Assembly: GCA_030447525.1 (NCBI GenBank) | Contig: JAUJOR010000004.1 | Location: 1-64,000 of the forward strand | Length of the DNA stretch: 64,000 nucleotides | DNA from: Chloroflexota bacterium | Lineage (GTDB): Bacteria > Chloroflexota > UBA11872 > UBA12225 | Direction of reading: 5' to 3' | Shown: positions 17,303 through 26,089 of the stretch, piece after piece | How positions within the stretch are numbered: the first letter of the stretch is position 1 | Layout: every line of letters begins with the position of its first letter | The notes under the pieces: model-generated | Database searches by the model: none | The model's input: the letters and a program-made list of their open reading frames with translations, nothing else | Told to the model about the DNA's origin: nothing | Made by a program: the position numbers and the translations under genes

Positions 17303-20300
17303 GCCCCCCCTTCCACCGCCCGTGGGGAGACGGTCGCCGGCCGGTGAGGCGGTGCCTCTGAGAGACCTGGGGCGTCACCGCGCAGCTCGCGGGCCAGCCC
17401 TGTGGCGCAGAGCGCCAGACCGACCAACAGCGCCCCCGTCACCGCCCAGACGCCGGCCATCACCCTGGGATGCGAGCGGAAGTGGGTGCGGAGGAGCACC
17501 TGCCATAGATCCAGGCCCAGTCCGTACTCCGGGTGCGGGGCATGGAGCTCCAGGCCGGCAAGGTACCGCCAGGGCGGTGAAGCCAGGGCACGCTGCAGCA
17601 GCGCCCCGTGGCCGGGAAAGACCGCCCTCAAGAGATCGTTCCCCAGCAGCCAGGCGTGGGCTGGCAGGGGGCTAAAGGCCGGGACGTAGAGCATGGCCGT
17701 GTCGGCCAGCTCGGCCTCGCCGGTGTCCAGCCAGACTCGCTCGCCGCCGGCATAGGCGGCCACGTAGCCGGGGAGATATCCAACGTCGACGCCGCCCCGG
17801 CGCCAGCCGAACAAGACCTGCCCGTCCGCGCCGTAGCGCCCCGGCCAGTCCCCCCGGGTCACTTCGTCGCGCCCCGGCTCTGCCCCCAACGCCGGTGGGC
17901 CTGGCGGGGGCTGCAGCCGGGAGGGCGCCGCGGTGGTCGGGAGAGTGGTAGGGTCAGCCCAGAGGGAGAGTGGGGGATCAAAGAACAGGCCGGACAGGAC
18001 GGGGACGTCCCCGGCCAGGGCCGCTGCCCGAATCTCCAGGGGCTGTCCGGGGGCGGCGGCCACCGGCCAGGTCAGATACTGGCAGCTGGAGAAGTCCGCC
18101 CCCAGGGTGTGCTCCCGCACTCCTCCGGCGTCGATCACCTCCAGGCGCTGGCGCCGCCCGCGGTGATCCCAGTCGCAGACGTACACCGTCAAGGCCAGCT
18201 CGACCTCCCATCGCAGGTCAAGACGCAGGGCAAGGGCTCCGTCTTCGGCAAAGGCGTACCCCAGGCCGCGGGGGGGATCCTGCGGGGACGGCTCCAGGGG
18301 GCGTCCCGGAGCGGGAGCCAGAGCGAGGACAGCAGCGCTGTCCGGCCGGCCGGCCAATCCAGGGCGGTGTGCGGGCGCCGGCTCGGTCTTGACCTCAGAA
18401 GCTGCAGCATGGAGCGCCGGACGAGCCAGCTGCCGGTCGGCCTGGGGGCCACCAAAGTGGCGCCAGTAGGCCAGGGCGCGCCGGCCACCCAGCGCCACGC
18501 CGTAGTCCGGGAGCTGGGGCAGAATGTGGTCGCGGAACATCACGGTGTAGCGGTTGGGGTGCTTGGCCACGCCCAGGCCCTGCACCAGGATGCCGGCGGC
18601 CAGCAACCCCGCTGCCCCACGGCGCAGCCAGGTCACTCCGCGCCGGCCCTTCGGCAGGGCGAGCGTTTCCAGCACCGGGAGCGACCAGACCGCCATCAGG
18701 GGCAGGGCCGCCAGGAGGTAGCGCGGCCCCCAGCCGCCCCCATGCCACACCCCCTTGCTGCCGTACACCAGGAGGTACAGCAGGGGCGCAGCGACAAAGA
18801 CGAACCCGGCCACGCCGTGGCGCCGCAGGAAGTAGGGCAACCCGGCGACGCTGAGCAGGAGGGGAGGGGCATAGTAGAACAGGCCCTTTCCGGGGCTGAG
18901 GAGCAGCCCGTACAGCCCCTCCCACACCGAGAAGTCCAGCCACCCGCTGGCCAAGCCCTGCCGCCACCCCGACCATAGCGCCGGCGCCCGGCCGGTGACC
19001 AGCAGCGCCCCCGCGCCGGCCAGGAGAGGCAGGGCCAGAAAGACGGCCACAGCGCACAGCCCTTCCCGGAGCTGCTGGGACAGCGGGGGGGGCCCGGCAG
19101 CCGGCGTCTCGGCGGGGTCCCGTCGGCGGTCTGAGCGCGCCGGCCACAGCCACAATAGGGCGATCTGGACGGCAAGCAGCGGGATGAACCAGGCGGCCGT
19201 GTACCTGGCCCCGGCCGCCAGGGCCGCTAGCCCGCCGGCAGTCGCCAGGGGCGCCAGGGCCTTCCGTGGTCGGGCGCCTCCAGCGGCCGGGGCGGCGGCG
19301 AAGACGAGCGCCGTCGCCCCCAGCGCCAGCGCCCCGGCCCCCGGCTCGGCGAAGTCGTACTTGGCATAGGGCCAGGCCAGCGTCCCCACGCCGTAACCCA
19401 GGGCCAGCAGGACGGCGACCCGTCGCCGATAGCCGAGCAGCCTGGCCAGGGGAACCAGCAAGGCCGCCGTCAGGGCCATCAGCGGACCGTTCAGGAACGA
19501 GAAGCCGAGGCGGCTGAACAAGGCCGTCTGCGCCGCATCCGACCATGACGCCGGCCCTACCAGGGCCTCCAGGCGCCCGGCCGGCCCGGACGTGGCCCTC
19601 TCCCCACCCACCTGCACCCCCTCGCCGGCACCCGGGACGAGCTCGACGAGCGCCGAGCGCACGTGGAGGCGCCCGACCGGGGCGACGTATCGAAACACCA
19701 CTTCCCCGGGCGCGGCGGCTGGGCTACCCGCGCTGGGAGGGACCACCGGCGAGGCGGTCTCCCCGCCCGGCGCGACGTCCCCCGCTTCGCCGCCGGCCTG
19801 GGGCATGGCTATCGCTTCCAGGGCCACGGTTGCGGCGTACAGGCTGCCCTCTGGGTTGCCCGGCCAGTAGCCGGCCAGGCGAGCCGGCCGATGCCGCGGG
19901 CGCTCCGCAAGCGGGAGATCGTAGGCCCACTCGGCCGTCTCCCGTCCGGCGCGCAGCATCGACCGGGCCAAGGGAGTGTCCCCGCCCGCTTGCCCGTAGA
20001 GCAGGACCTCCGCCACCGGCGTCCCGTCCTCCAACGCCGTCGAGAAGGACAGGAACGACACCAGGTGCAGCCTGGCCACGGCCGGCATCACCGTGGTCAG
20101 CGGTAGGCGCAGCTCGGGAGGGGCACCGCTGAGAGGGGCGCCGATGGCGGGCCAGTCGTAGAGACGTACCGCCCGGCCGTCCACTGGCACCGTGTCGCGG
20201 CGCGGCGCCTGCTCCCCCAGGCGGGCCCCCAGCCAGGCAAAGGGCGCCCCCAGGGCCGGCACCACCGGGCCCCAGCGGGTCAGCGTGTCTCGGTTCCGGG

Positions 20301-20442
20301 CCAGGAACTCCCGCGATGGATCGGTCGCCAGGCTGCGGGCGACCTCGTAGCTGAACGTCCCATCCACGCTGTAGCCCCCACCCCCGGCGGTGAGGGCATA
20401 GAGGCACCACAGGAGGGCGCACACCAGGGAGGTGACTTTCAC
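17299..20442 (-). CDS. GT-C-type membrane protein, paralogue C, with extracytoplasmic beta domains
   Basis: A 1,047-residue membrane protein. After one span the loop carries GGGYSVDGTFSYEVARSL, the probable GT-C acidic motif. A beta-rich insert with RAGRETAEWAYDLPL (around residues 160-175) follows, then about 11 spans containing GYGVGTLAWPYAKYDFAEPG, LLLSPGKGLFYYAPPLLL and GWGPRYLLAALPLMAVW. A second extracytoplasmic region of about 270 residues has VYVCDWDHRGRRQRLEV, VLSGLFFDPP and TRGDWPGRYGADGQVLFGW, motifs I know from secreted beta-sandwich domains thought to bind carbohydrate; a last span follows. It starts 13 bp after the preceding stop, and its stop overlaps the next start. The likely role is sugar transfer or recognition outside the membrane; the substrate is unknown. 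Confidence 0.8.
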   Translation of the reverse strand: MKVTSLVCALLWCLYALTAGGGGYSVDGTFSYEVARSLATDPSREFLARNRDTLTRWGPVVPALGAPFAWLGARLGEQAPRRDTVPVDGRAVRLYDWPAIGAPLSGAPPELRLPLTTVMPAVARLHLVSFLSFSTALEDGTPVAEVLLYGQAGGDTPLARSMLRAGRETAEWAYDLPLAERPRHRPARLAGYWPGNPEGSLYAATVALEAIAMPQAGGEAGDVAPGGETASPVVPPSAGSPAAAPGEVVFRYVAPVGRLHVRSALVELVPGAGEGVQVGGERATSGPAGRLEALVGPASWSDAAQTALFSRLGFSFLNGPLMALTAALLVPLARLLGYRRRVAVLLALGYGVGTLAWPYAKYDFAEPGAGALALGATALVFAAAPAAGGARPRKALAPLATAGGLAALAAGARYTAAWFIPLLAVQIALLWLWPARSDRRRDPAETPAAGPPPLSQQLREGLCAVAVFLALPLLAGAGALLVTGRAPALWSGWRQGLASGWLDFSVWEGLYGLLLSPGKGLFYYAPPLLLSVAGLPYFLRRHGVAGFVFVAAPLLYLLVYGSKGVWHGGGWGPRYLLAALPLMAVWSLPVLETLALPKGRRGVTWLRRGAAGLLAAGILVQGLGVAKHPNRYTVMFRDHILPQLPDYGVALGGRRALAYWRHFGGPQADRQLARPALHAAASEVKTEPAPAHRPGLAGRPDSAAVLALAPAPGRPLEPSPQDPPRGLGYAFAEDGALALRLDLRWEVELALTVYVCDWDHRGRRQRLEVIDAGGVREHTLGADFSSCQYLTWPVAAAPGQPLEIRAAALAGDVPVLSGLFFDPPLSLWADPTTLPTTAAPSRLQPPPGPPALGAEPGRDEVTRGDWPGRYGADGQVLFGWRRGGVDVGYLPGYVAAYAGGERVWLDTGEAELADTAMLYVPAFSPLPAHAWLLGNDLLRAVFPGHGALLQRALASPPWRYLAGLELHAPHPEYGLGLDLWQVLLRTHFRSHPRVMAGVWAVTGALLVGLALCATGLARELRGDAPGLSEAPPHRPATVSPRAVEGGA

Positions 20443-20455
20443 CGGCCGCGCCGCC

Positions 20456-22249
20456 CTAGCCGGCCGTCTGGGGCGGGCGTACCAGTTCCCATATCCGCAC
20501 TACCGGCGCCTCGCTCTGGAAGCGTAGCCGGAGGCCGGCGCCCCGGGAGCGCAGGGCCTCCGGCAGGGGGGCAAAATCCCCCCTGAGCTCCTCAAAAGCG
20601 TCTTCCACGACCAGCTTGCGGGCAGAGCCTGACAGGAGATAGGCCAGCTCGGCGTCCGAGGTCTCGAAGCGGTACTTGTCGGCGTAGCGACCGCTGTAGA
20701 CGTAAAGGATGAAGTGACGCCGGGCCAGGGCGACGTCCTGCGCCCCGGCATGCTCTCGCAGCCAGTCCGCGGCTTCAAGGTAGCGGGCCCATTCCGGGCG
20801 CCGTCGGTAGTAGCCGGCCGGCCCGCCCCCAGCGCTCAGGGCAAAGACGTTGGCCTGCGCCTCCCGCGCGCCGTAGGCCCCCTCGAAGAGGGCCAGCAGC
20901 GCCACGCCTGCCCCCACGGCACGCCCTCCCCAGGCGCGCCATACCCGGCGGCGCCCCTCCCACCGGGTCATCCGGTGGGGGAGCCAGGAAGCCAGCGCCA
21001 GCGCACCGGCCACGGCGTAGACCCCCAGGAGGGGGACGACGGGGAGGAGGTAGCGCCCGGTCTTGATCGGCCAGAACAGCACGGCGATCACCAGGGCGAC
21101 GGCGGCCCACTCCGCCGCCCCGCCCCCAGCCGGCCGCGCCTCGTCCCCGCCGGCCGGCCACAGCACCCGCGCGTAGCCCAGGGCGACGACGATCGCCCCG
21201 ATCACCCCCACCAGGGTGCCGCCGGCGCCGAATACCCCCGGCTTGCCTGCCAGAAAGGCGACGTTCCCCGCCGCCCGCTCCAGGAGATCAGTCGACGTCG
21301 CCGTCCCCGCCCCCGGGGCCAGGTACTGGGCGGCGAACAGCTCCTCCAGATAGCGCCAGCTGCCGGCGAGGGCAGCGTCGCGCAGCCACCAGGGGAGCAT
21401 CAACAGCAGAAAGGCGGCCGTCGCCGCCAGGGCCCCCCCCCGGCGGGCCGAGGCGCCCCCCCAGCGGGCCGGAGCAGCGCCGCCGGCCGGCCGGCGGCGC
21501 CAGGACCACCACCAGGCCCAGGCCAGTACCCCCACTGCGGCCGCCAGTCCCACCGAGCGGACGTACGCCCCCAGCGCCAGGAGCGCTCCCAGCCCCGCCC
21601 AGCTCCAGAGGGCCGGCGCCCGGCGGGTGGCCGTGCGGTCGGCCCACACCAGCGCGCCGAGCAGCGCCAGGACGTAGGGCAGGTCAGACATGACCTGCCC
21701 GGCAAAGCGAATGGCAAATGGATTCAAGACGAACAGGGCGACCGCCCCTACCCCCCAGGGCGCGGGCAGGCGGCGCCGGGCCAGGGGCCAGAGGAGCAGG
21801 GCGGCCCCCAGCAAGGTGGCCGCCGTGACCAGCTTGGCCGGGATGATGGCCTCAGCCACACGCCCTGCCGTGCCGGAGGCGACCATGGTGATCGCCAGGA
21901 GGGCCGGATACCCTGGCGGGTAGCGGTTGTGGGCCGGTCGCTCCGGGCTGTTCACCCAGGCGTAGCCCTGGCCGGTGGCCAGCCCCTGACCCAGGATCAG
22001 AAACTCGGCGTCGTCCCCATAATCCCCCAGAAAGGGATTCAGCTGTCCTATCAGCAGGCCGGCGGCGCAGGCCAGCGCCACCAGCATGCCCGCCAGCGGG
22101 GACCAAGTCCACGCGGCCGGGCGGCGCCCTACCGTTATACGCCGTCCCGGCGCCGGAGGGACGCCGGTGGGGACGGCCTCTGCCACCGCGGCCGGGGCCG
22201 CGGAGAGGGTAGCGCCGGGCGCCCGGCCGGCGGCACGGGCTGGCTTCAT
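20456..22249 (-). CDS. GT39/PMT-like membrane glycosyltransferase
   Basis: A 597-residue polytopic protein of the ArnT/PMT-like GT-C group, expected to use polyprenyl-phosphate sugars. I start it at the ATG at 22249 because it overlaps the upstream stop as ATGA. The longer frame to 22405 lies inside the upstream gene. After a proline-rich head of about 50 residues and the first span comes the acidic loop GDYGDDAEFLILGQGLATGQGYAW, given here only by its key residues D, DD and E, then NRYPPGYPALLA. About ten spans follow with FAGQVMSDLPYVLALL. The C-terminal 110 residues are soluble and may be extracytoplasmic (DVALARRHFILYVYSGRYAD). It is the second gene of the minus-strand operon. Confidence 0.82.
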   Translation of the reverse strand: MKPARAAGRAPGATLSAAPAAVAEAVPTGVPPAPGRRITVGRRPAAWTWSPLAGMLVALACAAGLLIGQLNPFLGDYGDDAEFLILGQGLATGQGYAWVNSPERPAHNRYPPGYPALLAITMVASGTAGRVAEAIIPAKLVTAATLLGAALLLWPLARRRLPAPWGVGAVALFVLNPFAIRFAGQVMSDLPYVLALLGALVWADRTATRRAPALWSWAGLGALLALGAYVRSVGLAAAVGVLAWAWWWSWRRRPAGGAAPARWGGASARRGGALAATAAFLLLMLPWWLRDAALAGSWRYLEELFAAQYLAPGAGTATSTDLLERAAGNVAFLAGKPGVFGAGGTLVGVIGAIVVALGYARVLWPAGGDEARPAGGGAAEWAAVALVIAVLFWPIKTGRYLLPVVPLLGVYAVAGALALASWLPHRMTRWEGRRRVWRAWGGRAVGAGVALLALFEGAYGAREAQANVFALSAGGGPAGYYRRRPEWARYLEAADWLREHAGAQDVALARRHFILYVYSGRYADKYRFETSDAELAYLLSGSARKLVVEDAFEELRGDFAPLPEALRSRGAGLRLRFQSEAPVVRIWELVRPPQTAG

Positions 22250-23598
22250 GCCGAACGCCGTCGCGCCGGCTCCCCCGACACGCCGCGGGCCGGTGCCCCG
22301 GAAAACATCGTGGCCGGCGACTGGGCGAGCGAGCCACGGGGACGGTCGTCGGGGCGCCGGGGCGTCCACCGCTCCCGCAGGGGGAGGCGCGCGGCGAGCG
22401 TGCACAGGGCCAGCGAGGCGAGCAAGATCAGGAATGGCTCGATCTGCATGCGTAGGCGGATGCCGGCGAAGATGGCAGCCTTCGTGGCCACACTAAACAG
22501 AATGTACGCCAGGATGGGCCCCAGGCGCCCGCCCTGCCGCGCGGCCAGCAGAAACCCCAGCCCCATGAATGGGAGCAGCAGCCCGTAGCTCGCCAGGCTG
22601 ATCAGGGCGTACTGGCGATTCACCTCGTTGGACGGCGTGAGCTTGAACAACAGCGCGAGCTTGTTGGCCATGAACCACAGCGTGCGGGGGGGATCCCGGA
22701 ACATGAACTCCATCCCCTCAGCTCGTAGCAGGGCCTCCCGCTGGGGCTCCGAGCGGTCCCCGAAGTCCGGCATGGGGACGACCCGCACCGTCTGATCCGC
22801 GGACATCGCCGGATGGTAGTACTTGTACAGGTTGTACCCCAGCTTGGTGGTGGTCAGGATCAACTCGCCATGCGTCGCCTGATTGCGCCAGCCCCAGGGG
22901 AGCATCACGGCCAGCATGGCCAGGAGGATAATGCCGGCCAGGCGCAGGCGGCGCAGGGGCAGCTTTGACGTCCGCCAGGCGCACCAGGCGCCGAACAGCG
23001 GCCCGAAGTAGAACACCTCCGCCCGGCACAGGGCCGCCAGTCCGGCGATCGCCCCCAGGGCGGCGAACCACCGGGCGCTGCGCTGGGTCACGGCGTGGTA
23101 GCCCACCAGGAACACCCCGAGGATCAAGGTCATGAACAGCGTCTCGGTCAAGAGCTGTCCAGAGTAATAAATGAAGAACGGGTACACCGCCGAGATCCCG
23201 GCGGCCAGCAGACCCACCGCCGGCCGGGCCACTTGCCGTCCCAGGACGTACATCCCGGCCACGGTCACGGCGCCGAGCGCCGCCTGGGCCACCCGCACGG
23301 CCGGGACGTTGTGTCCCCACAGGGCGTACACTCCGGCCAGGCCCAGGGGGTACAGGGCGTCCCAGAAGGCCGTAGGGTGCTCCGTTCCCGGCGGGTAGTA
23401 GAACGAGGCCCCGCGAAAGCCCTTGCCGGCCACCACGTTGCGGGCGATCTGATCGTAGGTCTGCGGGTCGGCCTCGAACGTGACCACGATCTCCGGTGGG
23501 AGCGTCGCGACGTAGGCCAGGCGCACCGCCAGGGCGATCAAAGGCAGTATTCCCAATCCCCACCATGAAGTCGAGCGCCAGCGCAGCGCAGGCATCAT
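22246..23598 (-). CDS. GT39/ArnT-like membrane glycosyltransferase
   Basis: A 450-residue protein of the dolichyl-phosphate-mannose mannosyltransferase type. I start it at ATG 23598, just before the first span; the frame extends to 23700 but that part is glycine- and proline-rich and unlikely. After the first span the loop FEADPQTYDQIARNVVAGKGF carries the acidic E-x-D pair. YYPPGTEHPTAFWDALYPLGLA and YPFFIYYSGQLLTETLFM are typical PMT_2 segments, and the RAEVFYFGPL region marks the fifth to sixth span. A soluble loop near residue 280 (KYYHPAMSADQTVRVVPMP) precedes the last four spans. It is the first gene of the five-gene minus-strand membrane-protein operon, so its promoter should lie between 23598 and the divergent gene at 23800. 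Confidence 0.85.
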   Translation of the reverse strand: MMPALRWRSTSWWGLGILPLIALAVRLAYVATLPPEIVVTFEADPQTYDQIARNVVAGKGFRGASFYYPPGTEHPTAFWDALYPLGLAGVYALWGHNVPAVRVAQAALGAVTVAGMYVLGRQVARPAVGLLAAGISAVYPFFIYYSGQLLTETLFMTLILGVFLVGYHAVTQRSARWFAALGAIAGLAALCRAEVFYFGPLFGAWCAWRTSKLPLRRLRLAGIILLAMLAVMLPWGWRNQATHGELILTTTKLGYNLYKYYHPAMSADQTVRVVPMPDFGDRSEPQREALLRAEGMEFMFRDPPRTLWFMANKLALLFKLTPSNEVNRQYALISLASYGLLLPFMGLGFLLAARQGGRLGPILAYILFSVATKAAIFAGIRLRMQIEPFLILLASLALCTLAARLPLRERWTPRRPDDRPRGSLAQSPATMFSGAPARGVSGEPARRRSA

Positions 23599-23799
23599 CC
23601 GTGTTGTATGAACGGCCGATGGCAGGAACAGCCCCCGTCCGCTGCCCGTCCCGCCACCTGCCCTCTCTGCTGGGCCGGGGGCGAGCCCCTCGCCCCGCAC
23701 GCGTCCAGGGCGCTCCTGTCATCTATGTTCCAGGCGGTACGTTCTTGCAGTCCAGAGCCGTAGCGCATCCAGGGCGGCACCGTACAGACAGGCCAGGGC

Positions 23800-24594
23800 G
23801 TGTCTAGAGGGCCACGAACGACTCCCCCGCAGCTGCATAGGCAGCCCTTTCGGCCGGCCTTCGCCATGGTCGTCGCCGTCGTGGTGGGCGCGGTAGCGCT
23901 CGCCGCCCAGGCGGGGGTCCGGTGGTGGAACACACCCGCCCCCGTACCGGATCACGCCGCCCCGTTCGTCGCCACCCAGCCCCTCCTGTTTGCGGGCCGG
24001 ACGGTGCTCAGCCAGCGGATCACCCCCCGGCGCGACCGGCTGCGGGCGATCGACCTGATCATCAGCGCCGAAAACGCCGACCTCCCCGGGGAGATCGAGG
24101 TGCGCGTCCTGGAATGGCCCTCCGGGCAGGAGCTGCGTCTTTCCCGCCGGCCGGCCGCCGACGCCCCTCCGGGCAACCCCTGGCGCTTCCGGCCGGGGCA
24201 ACCGGACGAGCGCTGGCTGGCCTTCGGCTTCGATCCTGTCCCCGACTCGGCCGGTCGCGAGCTCAGCGTTACCCTGGCCTACCCGCAAGGGGAAGACAGG
24301 CCCGGCGCCCGGCTGGGGACGCTGGCCCACTTCCCGGGTCGCCCCCCACTGGGGAACCTCGCCGTCAACGGCGACCCCCGTGAAGGCAACCTCCTCTTTC
24401 GCCTCGCCGCCGGGGGCACTCGGGGCAAGGCCTTGCGCCAGGCGGGCGACAACCTGGCCCGCCAGCAGCCATACTTCCCCACCAGACTGGTGCTCCCCGC
24501 CGCCCTGGCCGCCCTTTGTTGCGCCCTGGCGGCGGGACTCACCATTTCCATCGCGCTGGCCGGCGGGACGCGAGGGGCCGGCGGGCAGGGTTGA
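23800..24594 (+). CDS. Hypothetical membrane-anchored protein with central beta domain
   Basis: The 264-residue product has one membrane span near the N-terminus (residues about 22-40), a beta-rich domain of about 165 residues that should be extracytoplasmic, and a second span near residues 230-255. The beta domain contains TQPLLFAGRTVLSQRITPRRD, given by its key residues, ENADLPGEIEVRVLEW and RWLAFGFDPVPDSAGREL, which read like a jelly-roll without a recognisable active site. Similar small domains are found in the extracytoplasmic loops of GT-C proteins. The start is GTG 23800; the ATG at 23866 directly before the span is an alternative. The dehydrogenase gene follows with a good ribosome-binding site overlapping this gene's stop. 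I do not recognise a family. Confidence 0.6.
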   Translation: MSRGPRTTPPQLHRQPFRPAFAMVVAVVVGAVALAAQAGVRWWNTPAPVPDHAAPFVATQPLLFAGRTVLSQRITPRRDRLRAIDLIISAENADLPGEIEVRVLEWPSGQELRLSRRPAADAPPGNPWRFRPGQPDERWLAFGFDPVPDSAGRELSVTLAYPQGEDRPGARLGTLAHFPGRPPLGNLAVNGDPREGNLLFRLAAGGTRGKALRQAGDNLARQQPYFPTRLVLPAALAALCCALAAGLTISIALAGGTRGAGGQG

Positions 24595-24599
24595 GGAGC
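24594..24599 (+). promoter_or_regulatory. Ribosome-binding site fixing a GTG start
   Basis: GAGGAG ends 5 bp before GTG 24605 and overlaps the last base of the preceding stop. It decides the start of the dehydrogenase gene, whose frame stays open far upstream into the previous gene. Confidence 0.6.
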
Positions 24600-24604
24600 A
24601 GAAG

Positions 24605-25684
24605 GTGGTTACACGGTATCCGGTGGCAGTCATCCCCGGCGACGGGATCGGCGTGGACGTCATTCGCGAGGGCGTGCGCGTCCTCGACCTGCTCGGCGAG
24701 ACGACGGCGCGCTTCGCCCTGGACTACGAGTGGTTCGACTGGGGGACAGCCCGCTATCACCAGCAGGGCAGCTACATGCCTGAAGACTGGCAAAAGATCC
24801 TGGAGCCCTTTCAAGCCATCTACTTCGGCGCCGTCGGCTGGCCCAGCGTGCCCGATCACGTCTCCTTGTGGGGCTTGCTGCTCCCCATCCGCAAGGCCTT
24901 TGACCAGTACGCGAACGTCCGTCCCGTCCGCCTCCTCCCCGGCCTCCACGGACGCCTGGTAGACAAAGGGCCGGCGGACATCGACTTCGTCTGCGTCCGG
25001 GAGAACACGGAAGGGGAGTACTCCGGCGCCGGCGGGCGGGTGCACCGGGGCACCGCCCACGAGGTGGCCGTACAGGAGATCATCTTCACTCGCTACGCCA
25101 CGGAGCGGATCATCCGCTACGCCTTTGACCTGGCCCTCGACCAGGGGCGCAGCAGCGTGCAGAGCGTGACCAAGTCCAACGCCATGCAGTTCTCGGCCGT
25201 GTTCTGGGATGAGGTGTTCGCCGAGGTGGCCGGGTCGTTCCCCCAGATCCGGAACGAAAGGTACCTGGTGGACGCCATGGCCGCCCGGTTCGTCACCCAT
25301 CCCGAGTCCTTGGACGTCGTCGTCGCCTCCAACCTCTTTGCGGACATCCTGACCGACCTGGGCGGGGCCATCCAGGGGAGCATGGGCATGCCCCCCTCGG
25401 CCAACATCAATCCCACGAGGCGCAAGCCGTCTCTTTTCGAGCCGGTGCACGGCTCCGCCCCGGACATTGCCGGCAAGGGGATCGCTAACCCCCTGGGCAC
25501 CATCTGGGCCGGACAGATGATGCTGGACTTCCTGGGCCAGAAGGAGCCCGCTGCCCTGCTGATGCAGGCGATAGAGGGAGTCACTCGAGACGGCCAGACC
25601 CTCACCCCGGACCTCGGGGGCACGTCCACCACCGGCGAGGTCGCCGGCGCGGTGTGCGACCATATCCGCCGCCTGGTCAAGTAG
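24605..25684 (+). CDS. Tartrate/D-malate dehydrogenase-like decarboxylating enzyme
   Basis: A 359-residue member of the isocitrate/isopropylmalate dehydrogenase superfamily: NAD-dependent oxidation and decarboxylation of a 2-hydroxyacid. The N-terminus YPVAVIPGDGIGVDVIREG is the superfamily start. DHVSLWGLLLPIRKAFDQYANVRPVRLLPG replaces the SLRLRK-type substrate loop and is characteristic of the tartrate dehydrogenase/D-malate branch rather than LeuB or Icd. VCVRENTEGEYSGAGG, the K-x-N segment VTKSNAMQFS, metal-binding SNLFADILTDLGGA and nucleotide-binding EPVHGSAPDIAGKGIANP are all intact. GTG 24605 is chosen for its GAGGAG site 5 bp upstream. It seems out of place in a glycan cluster; it may make a tailoring precursor or be a metabolic passenger. 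The exact substrate cannot be told from sequence. Confidence 0.88.
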   Translation: MVTRYPVAVIPGDGIGVDVIREGVRVLDLLGETTARFALDYEWFDWGTARYHQQGSYMPEDWQKILEPFQAIYFGAVGWPSVPDHVSLWGLLLPIRKAFDQYANVRPVRLLPGLHGRLVDKGPADIDFVCVRENTEGEYSGAGGRVHRGTAHEVAVQEIIFTRYATERIIRYAFDLALDQGRSSVQSVTKSNAMQFSAVFWDEVFAEVAGSFPQIRNERYLVDAMAARFVTHPESLDVVVASNLFADILTDLGGAIQGSMGMPPSANINPTRRKPSLFEPVHGSAPDIAGKGIANPLGTIWAGQMMLDFLGQKEPAALLMQAIEGVTRDGQTLTPDLGGTSTTGEVAGAVCDHIRRLVK

Positions 25685-25737
25685 GACTATGTGCGGAGCT
25701 ACCTGGATACCAGGAGACGCGTTGTGGTCAAGGGTAG

Positions 25738-25974
25738 GTGAGTCTCGGCGCTGGGAGCAGGGGCGAGGAGGCAGGGGCAGAGCCGGGGGGGAGCGCCGGT
25801 CTGCTAGACGCAGGGCTGCTGGAGATCCTGGCCTGCCCGGACTGCAGGTCTCCGGTGGCGCAAGACGGTACCTGGCTGGTGTGCCAGGACCAGAGATGTG
25901 CCAAGCGTTACCCCATCCGCGAGGGCATCCCGGTGATGCTCGTCGAAGAAGCCGTCGATCCTCGGCAGGCGTAG
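25738..25974 (+). CDS. Trm112/UPF0434 family small protein
   Basis: A 78-residue protein with the Trm112-like fold. The core LLEILACPDCRSPVAQDGTWLVCQDQRCAKRYPIREGIPVML is diagnostic (key residues: C-P-x-C, two later cysteines, and Y-P-I-R-x-G-I-P-V). Characterised Trm112 proteins are zinc-binding activators of methyltransferases; bacterial homologues often sit beside sugar or cell-wall genes. The start GTG 25738 gives a 25-residue low-complexity head, so the true start may be closer to LLDAGLLEIL. It lies 53 bp after the dehydrogenase and 115 bp before the radical SAM gene. A partner could be one of the two methyltransferase domains in this window (34432 or 47294), which is speculation. Confidence 0.85.
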   Translation: MSLGAGSRGEEAGAEPGGSAGLLDAGLLEILACPDCRSPVAQDGTWLVCQDQRCAKRYPIREGIPVMLVEEAVDPRQA

Positions 25975-26089
25975 AACACCCCGGGGTGTACAGACGTCAG
26001 TATCAAGAGACGTCACCCCGTGAGCAGACCCAGACGCGCCGAGCCGTAGTGTCGAGTCCCACCCTGAGCAGACGTAGAGACGACAGCAC

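Noticed and set aside
25975..26089. Repeated GACGTC/CAGACG words between the Trm112-like and radical SAM genes as an operator
   Set aside because: The words recur irregularly and without symmetry; they may be chance at this composition.
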